Translations under genes and position numbers: made by a program
Assembly: GCA_964457455.1 (NCBI GenBank)
Contig: CAYWJN010000055.1
Location: 1 to 18,316 of the forward strand
Length of the DNA stretch: 18,316 nt
Source: JABMPU01 sp964457455
Lineage (GTDB): Bacteria; Cloacimonadota; Cloacimonadia; Cloacimonadales; TCS61
Reading direction: 5' to 3'
Shown: one piece after another, positions 8,301 through 14,410 of the stretch
How the letters are laid out: each line of letters opens with the position of its first letter
Numbering within the stretch: position 1 is the stretch's first letter
The notes under the pieces: generated by a model
What the model was told of the DNA's origin: nothing
Seen by the model: the letters and a program-made list of their open reading frames with translations, nothing else
Databases searched by the model: none

Positions 8301-8564
8301 AACAATTGGCAGGTAATCTCTGCGGATTGGTCCGACTTTCTTTTCTCCGGGAACATCTTTATACAGTCCAATCGCTTTAACGCCGGGCATTTTCTCTGCT
8401 TTAGAAATATCGAGCTTGGTGATCTTTCCTGCGGGAATATCTGTGTAACGAACTGCTCCATAAAGCATACTGGAGAATTTGAGGTCGTCGCCATAAATAG
8501 CTTTACCGGTAACTTTTTCATAGCCGTCAACGCGCCTGACTTTTTTTCCAATTACGTTTTCCAT
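5298..8564 (-). CDS. Xanthine-dehydrogenase-family fused subunit: molybdopterin domain followed by FAD domain
   Basis: Seen: 1088 residues. Residues 1-770 form the molybdopterin-binding part: GGSFGGK (236-242), Arg353 in AFRGFG, and the catalytic Glu726 in GAKSIGEPT. Residues about 795-1063 form the FAD part: LLAGGTD (812-818) and TIGGNIVNAAPCADS (892-906). Family knowledge: the enzyme hydroxylates purines or related heterocycles using water and passes electrons through the 2Fe-2S subunit to FAD. Odd points: the Mo-then-FAD order is the reverse of eukaryotic XDH (Fe-S, FAD, Mo), and bacteria often use separate chains. The residue after GGK, Glu802 in bovine XDH, is Asp243 here. The last 17 residues come from a mobile repeat. 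AAGGA precedes the ATG. It is first in the operon, behind a palindrome-rich leader. Xanthine dehydrogenase is the likeliest function, but other purine or aromatic-heterocycle hydroxylases are possible. Confidence 0.92.
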   Translation of the reverse strand: MENVIGKKVRRVDGYEKVTGKAIYGDDLKFSSMLYGAVRYTDIPAGKITKLDISKAEKMPGVKAIGLYKDVPGEKKVGPIRRDYLPIVKDEVFFAGDVIAVVAAATKEQAYAAVDTIRVEYEPYEPLTDIEEAVKPDARLIHPEYKSNIVNHYPLIKGDVEKGFAKSDRVIERKYRTGFVEHAYIEPESITVAPDPTTKGYKVYGSIQNPFTTRRVVALFMDLKLNQVNVFGSTLGGSFGGKDDVINNIACRAALLVKLTGKPVKITYTREDSLKESYKRHPYIMTYKVGFNNNGKLKAMKINILADSGAYSSQTFFVTWRSVVQATGPYDIENVLTDVKGVYTNNTYTAAFRGFGSPQVIFAQESLMDEIAEICGITPLEIRKINGFKQGSITASGQKLSEHKVSLHQVIQEAVEKSNYKEKYEQYKKSNAVSKRYKYGIGLSCSYRGCSLGAEGTDASSAIVSVQADGSVIVFTGVNENGQGLRTTFCQVTSEVLGVPLDDITFLEPQTSTITDGGPTVASRGTIVGGNATIQAANVVKKRIFEIIKDELKVSKLEETKWKNGFIYRKVNNPKIEPVKFSNAAEKAYWAGINLSAYGWFKGPDVNWNDETGQGNAYFTYVYGCQIVETRIDTHTGKIEVEKITAAHDVGKVLNRLGAEGQVYGGTTQGMGYGILEDFNIQNGEIKSLNLDEYLIPTIKDIKEIEPILVENPDIYGPFGAKSIGEPTLELTAAATNNSLSFALGKRSFQIPLTLEQIFLGKNLRKPARQSEVVHASDKNKKITPRLSNIKTSSPHSLEEALQKLADEKFKLLAGGTDVIVQARHKTESLNLLNIFSLPELKGIKETGDKIAIGAATTFTEIINNDVIKREFPLLIKACSQIGSIQIRNRATIGGNIVNAAPCADSVPPLIVYQANLHLRSLKGERIIPKCEFIKQHYKTIILPDEILTAITIPKLPDKKYYYSYYQLGRRNAVNITRMSVSVMLSFDDNDKIEECYIVDGSLFSRSQRITNVEKALIGKSLNEQTIRAAEKPLAEKIKKEIGGRWSAEYKKPVFINLFKDALEEINLEKRNSEKVSFNGYSHLTLSE

Positions 8565-8586
8565 AGCACATCCTTTAAATTCATCT

Positions 8587-8667
8587 CGTTCTTAAATTGT
8601 ATTTAAGAACGCAATTATTGAGTGCAAAGTTAAACTTTGCTATTAATTCCCAAGAAAATCTTGGGAA
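8587..8667. repeat. Cluster of three consecutive palindromes in the xdh leader
   Basis: Palindrome 1 (8587-8611): arms CGTTCTTAAA and TTTAAGAACG, 10 bp perfect, loop 5. Palindrome 2 (8624-8640): arms GCAAAGTT and AACTTTGC, 8 bp perfect, loop 1. Palindrome 3 (8647-8667): arms TTCCCAAGA and TCTTGGGAA, 9 bp perfect, loop 3. They lie between the minus-strand promoter candidate and the ATG of the Mo/FAD subunit, so would form three hairpins in its mRNA leader. They may instead be dispersed genomic palindromes; sequence alone does not decide. Confidence 0.75.
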
Positions 8668-8769
8668 CGAATAAAATATAACAGCCTTAAATTTACGTTT
8701 AGAAATTGTTTGTCTCGCCTTGAACGTTTAGAAAACAAAGTGGGTTTCACCTTTTCAAAATCTACAGCT

Positions 8770-8797
8770 TTTTTATTTTTCCTTACAATATTGTCAA
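8770..8797 (-). promoter_or_regulatory. Candidate sigma70-like promoter for the xdh operon
   Basis: On the minus strand a consensus TTGACA (8792-8797) is followed after 16 nt by TAAAAA (8770-8775), 4 of 6 matches to TATAAT. It would give a leader of about 200 nt containing the direct repeats and three palindromes. AT-rich sequence makes chance matches common, so this is only a candidate. Confidence 0.4.
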
Positions 8798-8809
8798 ATT
8801 TATTTTTCC

Positions 8810-8838
8810 TTGACATTCATACAATCAAAAAATTTAAA
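8810..8838 (+). promoter_or_regulatory. Candidate sigma70-like promoter for the 46-residue-repeat protein
   Basis: Consensus TTGACA (8810-8815), a 17-nt spacer, then TTTAAA (8833-8838), 4 of 6 matches to TATAAT. It is about 100 nt upstream of the GTG start at 8939, and 12 nt separate its -35 box from that of the divergent minus-strand candidate. Confidence 0.45.
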
Positions 8839-8938
8839 AGGCTCTGAATCAGGGAAAAAAGAGGTTTTTTTATTAAGATAATAATGTTAGAAAAGAACTA
8901 TTAAATCTTATAAATATAACATATAAAAAGGAGAAAGT

Positions 8939-9919
8939 GTGGTTTATTCAGATCAATCCTATGGTACAGGTCAGACCTTTCCCAGCGATTATATCGATCA
9001 AAAATGGAAGGCAGGATATCATATTACTCATCTGGCATATGGAAATGGAATCTGGACTGTTGTGATGTCCAAAGGTTCCGGGATTAATGCGCAAACTTGG
9101 AGAACCAGAGAGAATTTTCCCAATGAAATAATTAACGAAAAATGGAAAGATGGCTATGATATCACGAACCTGGTTTATGGAAACGGAGTCTGGGCTTTAA
9201 TTATGTCTAAAGGAACTGATTTTACAACTCAATCTTGGAGCACCAGAACGAATTTCCCCAAGGATGTCATCAAAGATAAATGGGATAATGGATTTGATAT
9301 AACAGGAATAAGTTATGGACAAGATTTATGGGCTTTGGTCATTTCAAAAGGAAAAATTGCTCGATCTTCAGGAAGTGGTAAAGGCAAAGCGGGAATAGGT
9401 CTTTCTAAAAAAAAGACACAAAAAATTGATATTGAAGAACATGAAACAGCAGAAGGTTTGATTAAAATCTACGGCAAATCTTATGGAAAGAAAGCTTTAC
9501 TCGATTTTCTGAAAGAAAAACTAGCAAAACGTGGACTTCTGGATTCTTCAGGAGGAAGTATCTATGAAGGACGCGATGCAAATTTATTTGTGATGGGTCC
9601 TGAAAGCTTTCAGGCAATTATCGATAATTATAAAATCAGAAGAAAATATACAGCAGAAAGTTTTGACTGCGATGATTTTGCCAGGGTATTTTTTTCCGAA
9701 GCAGTTCAGATGGTAACTTATGATGATAAATCCGGACTTGGAATTGCTGAGTGTTTCATTAATTATGATGGTGGTGCTCATGCTTTGAATATGATCCCGG
9801 TTTATACTCCGGGCAGAGTTGATATTATGATTTTTGAGCCGCAGAATAAAACTGTGTTTACTCTTGAACAAGCTGCTCAACACTATAAGGATATGAAGGT
9901 TTATCGGATTTCATTTTAG
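8939..9919 (+). CDS. DUF7477-like triple-repeat protein with putative MOA-type cysteine protease domain
   Basis: Seen: 326 residues from a GTG start preceded by AAGGAG (8928-8933). An in-frame TAA at 8924 rules out a longer N-terminus. Three repeats with an exact 46-residue period begin at residues 6, 52 and 98; the pattern is QxWxTRxxFP...KWxxGYxITxLxYGNGxWxxxMSKG. A Gly/Ser/Lys linker (139-165) leads to a C-terminal domain (about 166-326) with Cys244 in DCDDFA, His281 in GGAHALNM and Glu300 in IFEPQN. Family knowledge: the repeats resemble DUF7477, found beside kinases and other signalling domains. The Cys-His-Glu spacing (37 and 19) is close to that of Marasmius oreades agglutinin's protease domain (Cys215, His257, Glu274; Agglutinin_C). 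No signal peptide or membrane segment is visible. Inference: a cytosolic or non-classically exported protein in which repeats bind a ligand and the tail cleaves peptides. No function is proven; the protease call is by residue pattern only. Confidence 0.7.
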   Translation: MVYSDQSYGTGQTFPSDYIDQKWKAGYHITHLAYGNGIWTVVMSKGSGINAQTWRTRENFPNEIINEKWKDGYDITNLVYGNGVWALIMSKGTDFTTQSWSTRTNFPKDVIKDKWDNGFDITGISYGQDLWALVISKGKIARSSGSGKGKAGIGLSKKKTQKIDIEEHETAEGLIKIYGKSYGKKALLDFLKEKLAKRGLLDSSGGSIYEGRDANLFVMGPESFQAIIDNYKIRRKYTAESFDCDDFARVFFSEAVQMVTYDDKSGLGIAECFINYDGGAHALNMIPVYTPGRVDIMIFEPQNKTVFTLEQAAQHYKDMKVYRISF

Positions 9920-10028
9920 ATTTCGTATGTGTATAATGTTTGGCAGTTGCCACGCTCTTTCATTTTTTCTTCTTGCTTGGCTCTGGAGCTGTGTGTTAGC
10001 GGTATTTTCAAATATTACATCATTGTTT

Positions 10029-11258
10029 CTAAAATTCATATCCAACTGAACAACCTATTTTTATTTGAGAGAAAGAAAATTCATTTGAATTATGTCCAGT
10101 ATACTTATTAAAATAGCTTTCATCATAATTTAGAAAAGAATAAATTCCATACAAATCTAATGTAACATTTGATTTTATTTTAAACCCTAAACCTGTTGTG
10201 AAGCCAATTTCTGTTTTTGGTTTTTCATCGTGTACTAATTCACCATTCACAGAATCTTTTGACTCATAAATTGGTAGACTCTGCAAAAAGAATCCACCTC
10301 GTAAAATAGTATTCATTCCTGTTTCAAAACCAGTTCTAATTGAATAACCATTGTTCAAATTTTCATAAGGTTGATAATTATTTGAATTAGACTCTATTTC
10401 ATAATAGGACAAGTTTCTTGTTACATATTCGACATAAAATTTTAAACTGGATTTAGGACTAATTTCTAAAGCCAAACCGAATTCAGGAGGAACCTTTAAG
10501 TCATCTTCATCATCATCAATACTATCTCTCCACTTAAGTGTAAAGCCTGTTCTTAATCTTGCACCTAAAGTTATTTTTTCAGTAAAGATATAAGAACCAC
10601 TCAAAGTAAAAAATGTGCCCCTCATAGTTCCTTCAGTTTTAGTTTCATTATCATTACTATCGCTATATTCCGTTGAATAATTACATAAAAATGGGAAACT
10701 CGTGGAAAGACCAATAAGTAATTTGTCTTGATAGCTAATTCCACTACCTATAACGATATTACTAAATCCACCTTGATAAATTATATCGCTTTCAAAATCG
10801 CTGCTTTTGTCCTCAATGTTTAGATTACTACTCAAATCATAATAGGTACGATATCCCACTCCAAGACCAAATTTCAATCCTTTATTATTTGGAATATTAA
10901 CTGGCATCCCAAAAGAAATTCCATTGAATCTTAGATTTATTAGATATTCGTAATCTAAAACATCGTTATAGAAAACATCATTATCAAATTTATATTCGTC
11001 TTTACCGTAAATAGCTCTACTGTTAACTTGAATATTTTTTTGAGATAAAATACTTAACATTGCAGGATTATTAAATACATAATTTGCTCCAGTAGATGAT
11101 AGAATTGAACTCTTACCTATAGCTTCAGCTCTAGCATCAATAATTGCGGGATTATATCTTTTTAAATTTACAAAAGGACCATAATTGGAAAAAACATCTC
11201 CAAATAAACTCACAAAAATACTTAACACAATTAAAACTAGAAATACTTTTTTTCTCAT
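10029..11258 (-). CDS. Outer-membrane beta-barrel protein, PorV/FadL-like
   Basis: Seen: 409 residues with an N-terminal signal peptide (MRKK then a hydrophobic run to about residue 20-24). A conserved-looking start follows, DARAEAIGKSSILSS...ANYVFNNPAMLSIL, which resembles the ARAxAMGxA...xxNPAxL opening of PorV/PorQ, UPF0164 and FadL-type barrels. Alternating polar/aromatic strands run to a C-terminal aromatic residue (GCSVGYEF), the usual outer-membrane insertion signal. By analogy it acts as a channel for hydrophobic solutes or as an assembly partner in the outer membrane. It is convergent with the repeat protein (109-nt gap, no strong hairpin) and divergent from tldD. Its GGGAG ribosome site (11267-11271) lies in a hairpin stem. 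The exact family is uncertain. Confidence 0.8.
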   Translation of the reverse strand: MRKKVFLVLIVLSIFVSLFGDVFSNYGPFVNLKRYNPAIIDARAEAIGKSSILSSTGANYVFNNPAMLSILSQKNIQVNSRAIYGKDEYKFDNDVFYNDVLDYEYLINLRFNGISFGMPVNIPNNKGLKFGLGVGYRTYYDLSSNLNIEDKSSDFESDIIYQGGFSNIVIGSGISYQDKLLIGLSTSFPFLCNYSTEYSDSNDNETKTEGTMRGTFFTLSGSYIFTEKITLGARLRTGFTLKWRDSIDDDEDDLKVPPEFGLALEISPKSSLKFYVEYVTRNLSYYEIESNSNNYQPYENLNNGYSIRTGFETGMNTILRGGFFLQSLPIYESKDSVNGELVHDEKPKTEIGFTTGLGFKIKSNVTLDLYGIYSFLNYDESYFNKYTGHNSNEFSFSQIKIGCSVGYEF

Positions 11259-11262
11259 CTCA

Positions 11263-11287
11263 TATACTCCCGATTTGGGAGTGTATA
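11263..11287 (-). promoter_or_regulatory. Hairpin that masks the ribosome binding site of the barrel gene
   Basis: ACTCCC (11266-11271) pairs with GGGAGT (11277-11282) across a 5-nt loop, and the stem extends outward by TATA/TATA after a 2-nt bulge. On the minus strand GGGAG at 11267-11271 is the ribosome binding site, 8 nt from the ATG at 11258, so it would be paired in the mRNA. This could be a thermosensor-like or protein-controlled switch, or a chance palindrome. Confidence 0.5.
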
Positions 11288-11434
11288 CGACCTTTTTGCT
11301 GTAAATTTAATAATACCTTCTTCAATCTCATATCACTTGAAAAACCCATTTTCCATTCCTTGTTAAATCCGCGAACGAAACTGCATTTTTGAATTGTTTC
11401 TGTCAAAGAAAATAATAACAGCGGTCAATTACTC

Positions 11435-11476
11435 TTAGAATCCGACCCGGATTTTTAAATCCGAGTCGGGTTCTAA
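11435..11476. repeat. 42-nt near-perfect palindrome
   Basis: 20-nt arms starting TTAGAATCCGAC (11435) and ending GTCGGGTTCTAA (11476) flank a 2-nt loop, with only two mismatches, one of which would be a G-U pair in RNA. It lies between divergent genes, so a terminator role is unlikely. It is closer in style to the other palindromic elements between genes here. Confidence 0.75.
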
Positions 11477-11568
11477 ATACTATCTCAAATAAAATAAAAA
11501 AATCTTTGACATTTTTCCTCAGTATAAGCTTTTACATCTAAAGAAAAATATCACCAAAAGGAGCAATT

Positions 11569-12933
11569 ATGTTTGAGAAATTAAAGAAAATCCTGCAGAA
11601 AGTAGATGCAGATTACACTGATATCCGCTACGAACAGAAAAAAGAATGTATTGTCACTTTTACCGGGAAGGAGCTCACACGAATCGGTTCGAATTCTACG
11701 GACGGATTTGTGGTTAGAATTCTAAAAAATGGAGGATTGTCATCAGTTGCTTTCACAAAGGAAACCGATGCAGATACTGCCATAAAATCGGCTTTGGAAA
11801 ACGCAGTTTTGATCGGGAAAAATATTAAAAAACCAATCCAGTTAGCAAAAGTACATGTTGTGAAAGAAACTTTTTTCCCGCAGATGAATGAAGATCCCAG
11901 GAAAATATCGATTTCCGAAAAGCTCGAGCTGGTTCGGATATATAATGACATCCCTCTTAAAGAAAAAAAAATTGTAAATACGAATATCGGTTATGCGGAT
12001 ACAATCCGCGAAAAATATTTTGTTACATCTGAGGGAAGCGAAATCCGTGAAGATTTGATCACAACCAGATTGGGAGGTATGATTTCCAGTAAAGAGGGGA
12101 ATCTGCTTCAGAATATCAGGGTCAGTTCAGGTGGAAGCGATGGTTTTTATAATGTTCGTAACCAGGAAGATAATTTTGCAAATAAAACAAAATTGGTCTT
12201 GGATTTACTAAAAGCAAAACCAGTAAAAGCTGGAGTTTTCAATTGTATTTTGAATCCGAGCTTAGCTGGAGTTTTTGCTCATGAAGCATTCGGACATTTT
12301 TCCGAAGCAGATATTATCGAGACTTTACCTGCAATGCGGCAGAAGATGGAGATTGGCAGCAAACTCGGCAGTGATGTTCTGAATATCATCGATAATGCAA
12401 CTCTGCCCAATCAACTGGGTTTTTACAAATATGATGACGAGGGTGTGGCTGTTCGTTCTACTCGGCTCATGAAAAACGGCATTCTCACAGGCAGGCTTCA
12501 TTCGCGCAGAACCGCTTTTGAATTTGATGAGCCTATCAGCGGTCATTGCGTGGCAGAAGATTATCGTTTTGCTCCGATTATCAGGATGGGCACAATATAC
12601 ATCGAAGCCAGTACTCCTACTTTTGAAGAATTATTGGAATCTCTTCAAGATGGACTTTACATTGTTGATGCCAAAGGTGGTCAAACTGCTGGAGAGAATT
12701 TCACTTTTGGAGCTCAGTATGGATATGTCGTGAAAGCTGGAAAGCTGGCAGGAATGATACGCGATATCAATATTTCGGGCAATTTGTATCAAACAATGAA
12801 AGATATTATCATGGTTGGCAATGATCTGGTTCTCACAAAAACCGGAGGATGCGGCAAAGGTCAGACGAATATCCGGTCTTGTCATGGAGCGCCGCATATT
12901 TTGGTAAACAATGTTGTTATTGGAGGTGTGTAA
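11569..12933 (+). CDS. tldD: TldD metalloprotease subunit
   Basis: Seen: 454 residues (E. coli TldD has 481). The zinc motif HEAFGH gives His238, Glu239 and His243 in the HExxxH form typical of TldD. A conserved Cys428 in GGCGKGQ near the C-terminus matches the third metal ligand. Family knowledge: TldD is the catalytic half of the TldD/TldE heterodimer, a cytosolic protease that degrades unfolded peptides and, in some bacteria, trims modified peptides such as microcins and lasso or thioether peptides. AAAAGGAG precedes the ATG. It overlaps pmbA by one base (TAATG), which implies coupled translation. No RiPP precursor is recognisable nearby, so a general role in peptide turnover is more likely. 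Confidence 0.95.
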   Translation: MFEKLKKILQKVDADYTDIRYEQKKECIVTFTGKELTRIGSNSTDGFVVRILKNGGLSSVAFTKETDADTAIKSALENAVLIGKNIKKPIQLAKVHVVKETFFPQMNEDPRKISISEKLELVRIYNDIPLKEKKIVNTNIGYADTIREKYFVTSEGSEIREDLITTRLGGMISSKEGNLLQNIRVSSGGSDGFYNVRNQEDNFANKTKLVLDLLKAKPVKAGVFNCILNPSLAGVFAHEAFGHFSEADIIETLPAMRQKMEIGSKLGSDVLNIIDNATLPNQLGFYKYDDEGVAVRSTRLMKNGILTGRLHSRRTAFEFDEPISGHCVAEDYRFAPIIRMGTIYIEASTPTFEELLESLQDGLYIVDAKGGQTAGENFTFGAQYGYVVKAGKLAGMIRDINISGNLYQTMKDIIMVGNDLVLTKTGGCGKGQTNIRSCHGAPHILVNNVVIGGV

Positions 12934-14243
12934 TGGAAAAGCTTTTGGAAATGGCAAAAAAAGTTTGTGATCAGGCAGAAGTCTATTCATATGAACCGGC
13001 AACCAGTTCGGTCGATTTTGAAAATGCAAAACTTCATAATATTGAAAGTTCTATTCATGCCGGAGTTAGCTTAAGAATAATCAAAGATGGAAAATTAGGA
13101 TTTGCCTACACCCGGAATATTTTAAATCGTCAGGAAATATTACAGAATGCCTTGGATTCATTAAAAGGAAAAGTGGAAGCAGAATATGATTTTCCATTAA
13201 CAACAGAAATATCAAACCTGAAAACATACGATCCCTCCATTGAAGATTTGACCACTTCCCGGATGGTTGAAGAATTATGCAGAATCTCGGAACAATTCCA
13301 ATCAAAAACAGATGCGGAAATCTCTTTGTATTCATATAAGAATATTGAAAAAATCAGGATTATGAATTCTAAAGGAACTGATATTAGTAGTAAGAATAGT
13401 GGTTTTGGATTTTATCTCGCATTGATATTTCCCGGTGGAGCTTCCAGTATTTCCCGCTCTCAATCCAATTTTTCGTTTGAGAAAACTCCACAAAATATAC
13501 TTAATGAGATGATTGAATTCTACAATAATTCCAAAAAAGTAATCGAGCCAAAAAGCGGGAAAATGAAAGTGCTTTGGATGCCCCAAAGTATGCATACTTT
13601 AACCTGGAGAATTCTAAGTGGAACAAGTTCAAAAAGTATTTATGAGAAAATATCACCAATCGCAGAAAAAATCGGAGAAAAGATCTTTGATGAAAAATTA
13701 ACTATTCATGATGCTCCTCTGGATGATAAATATCCTTGGGCACGTGCTTTTGATGATGAAGGTGTGAATTGTAATCCCTTATCAATCATAGAAAATGGTG
13801 CTCTGAAAAGTTTTTATTATGATTTGAATTTTGCTAAAAAGCTCAATAAAAAATCTACAGGTCACGGATATCGAACCAGCAGATGGGGAGGAGAAGCAAT
13901 TGGCATCAAACCAAATCCGAATCTTACGCATCTACAGATAAAACCGGGAAATGCTTCTTTCTCTGAACTGCTGAAATTTATGGATAAAGGAATGATAATC
14001 GAAGGAGCAATGGGTGCTCACAGCGGAAATATTCCCAATGGTGATTATTCGGTGGGAGTGAGTCCCGGATTTTATGTGGAAAACGGTGAAATTATCGGAC
14101 GTGTGAAAGATGCCATGATCGCCGGTAATGTTTACGATACTCTGAAAAATGTTATTGCCATCGAAGATACTTTGCATCCAAGCTGGAGCGGAAGATTTCC
14201 TGCAATTTTATGTGATAGTGTAAGCGTAGCTACCAAAAAGTAA
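12933..14243 (+). CDS. pmbA: TldE/PmbA, non-catalytic partner of TldD
   Basis: Seen: 436 residues from the ATG at 12933. I prefer this start to an in-frame ATG at 12849 because GGAGGT (12922-12927) stands 5 nt ahead and the extra 28 residues would lie wholly inside tldD. The protein opens with SVDFENAKLHNIESS...GVSLRIIKDGKLGFAYT and ends with the PmbA signature GAHSGNIPNGDYSVGVSPG. It has no HExxxH, as expected for TldE. Family knowledge: it forms the heterodimer with TldD and completes the substrate tunnel. It shares one base with the tldD stop codon. About 170 nt of palindromic sequence follows before the next gene, so it probably ends this transcript unit. Confidence 0.93.
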   Translation: MEKLLEMAKKVCDQAEVYSYEPATSSVDFENAKLHNIESSIHAGVSLRIIKDGKLGFAYTRNILNRQEILQNALDSLKGKVEAEYDFPLTTEISNLKTYDPSIEDLTTSRMVEELCRISEQFQSKTDAEISLYSYKNIEKIRIMNSKGTDISSKNSGFGFYLALIFPGGASSISRSQSNFSFEKTPQNILNEMIEFYNNSKKVIEPKSGKMKVLWMPQSMHTLTWRILSGTSSKSIYEKISPIAEKIGEKIFDEKLTIHDAPLDDKYPWARAFDDEGVNCNPLSIIENGALKSFYYDLNFAKKLNKKSTGHGYRTSRWGGEAIGIKPNPNLTHLQIKPGNASFSELLKFMDKGMIIEGAMGAHSGNIPNGDYSVGVSPGFYVENGEIIGRVKDAMIAGNVYDTLKNVIAIEDTLHPSWSGRFPAILCDSVSVATKK

Positions 14244-14273
14244 GATTAATTTTCAGATTAATAAAAAATGCAG

Positions 14274-14378
14274 TTTCGAGTTGTAAGAAGCTTGCGACGA
14301 CGACTCGAGGTAGATTGAATACTCTTTTTGTCTCGACTCGTCGTTTCTTACGAGTCGAAAAATCCGATTTTTCGGATT
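14274..14378. repeat. Long imperfect hairpin plus short hairpin between pmbA and the GT4 gene
   Basis: A left arm starting TTTCGAGTTGTAAGAA (14274) and ending GACTCGAG (14309) pairs with 14332-14360 (CTCGACTCGTCG...TTACGAGTCGAAA), interrupted by a GCTTG-containing insertion. Right after it AATCCGA (14361-14367) pairs with TCGGATT (14372-14378) over a TTTT loop. It may end the tldD-pmbA transcript, but no clean U-run follows, so a palindromic repeat is the safer description. Confidence 0.7.
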
Positions 14379-14410
14379 AATTCTATTTAATCTTAAAGGA
14401 TAAAGTTCTT

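Larger units (their letters stand above)
8565..8938. other. Divergent intergenic control region
   Basis: This 374-nt gap separates the minus-strand xdh operon from the plus-strand repeat protein. Reading rightwards it holds three palindromes (8587-8667), an 11-nt direct repeat ACGTTTAGAAA (8695-8705 and 8724-8734), a minus-strand promoter candidate (8770-8797) and a plus-strand promoter candidate (8810-8838). A ribosome site AAGGAG at 8928-8933 ends the region. No coding frame here looks real. Confidence 0.7.
11259..11568. other. Divergent intergenic region between barrel gene and tldD
   Basis: These 310 nt hold the ribosome-site hairpin of the barrel gene (11263-11287), a near-perfect 42-nt palindrome (11435-11476), and a TTGACA at 11506-11511 upstream of tldD with no well-spaced -10 box (TATAAG follows at 11 nt, TTTACA at 19 nt). 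AAAAGGAG precedes the tldD ATG. Nothing else recognisable was seen. Confidence 0.6.

Noticed and set aside
5298..8564. Selenoprotein version of xanthine dehydrogenase
   Set aside because: The frame is uninterrupted with no in-frame TGA. Selenium in such enzymes is a cofactor not encoded by codons, so the sequence gives no evidence either way.
9920..10028. Possible integron attC-like site after the repeat/protease gene (GTGTGTTAGCGG with a weak inverted partner GCCACGCTC)
   Set aside because: The right end looks like a GTTRRRY box but no matching RYYYAAC box exists on the left, and the stem is only about 7 bp with a bulge. No second site or integrase is in the window.
11504..11536. Promoter for tldD at TTGACA 11506-11511
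   Set aside because: The -35 match is good, but -10 candidates fall at 11 nt (TATAAG) or 19 nt (TTTACA), outside normal spacing, so I did not call it.
12849..12932. N-terminal extension of PmbA from an upstream ATG
   Set aside because: The extra 28 residues lie entirely inside tldD in another frame and do not resemble PmbA; GGAGGT five bases before the ATG at 12933 marks the real start.
14274..14378. Intrinsic terminator after pmbA
   Set aside because: The hairpins are strong but the long one is interrupted and neither is followed by a clean T-run; recorded as a palindromic repeat.
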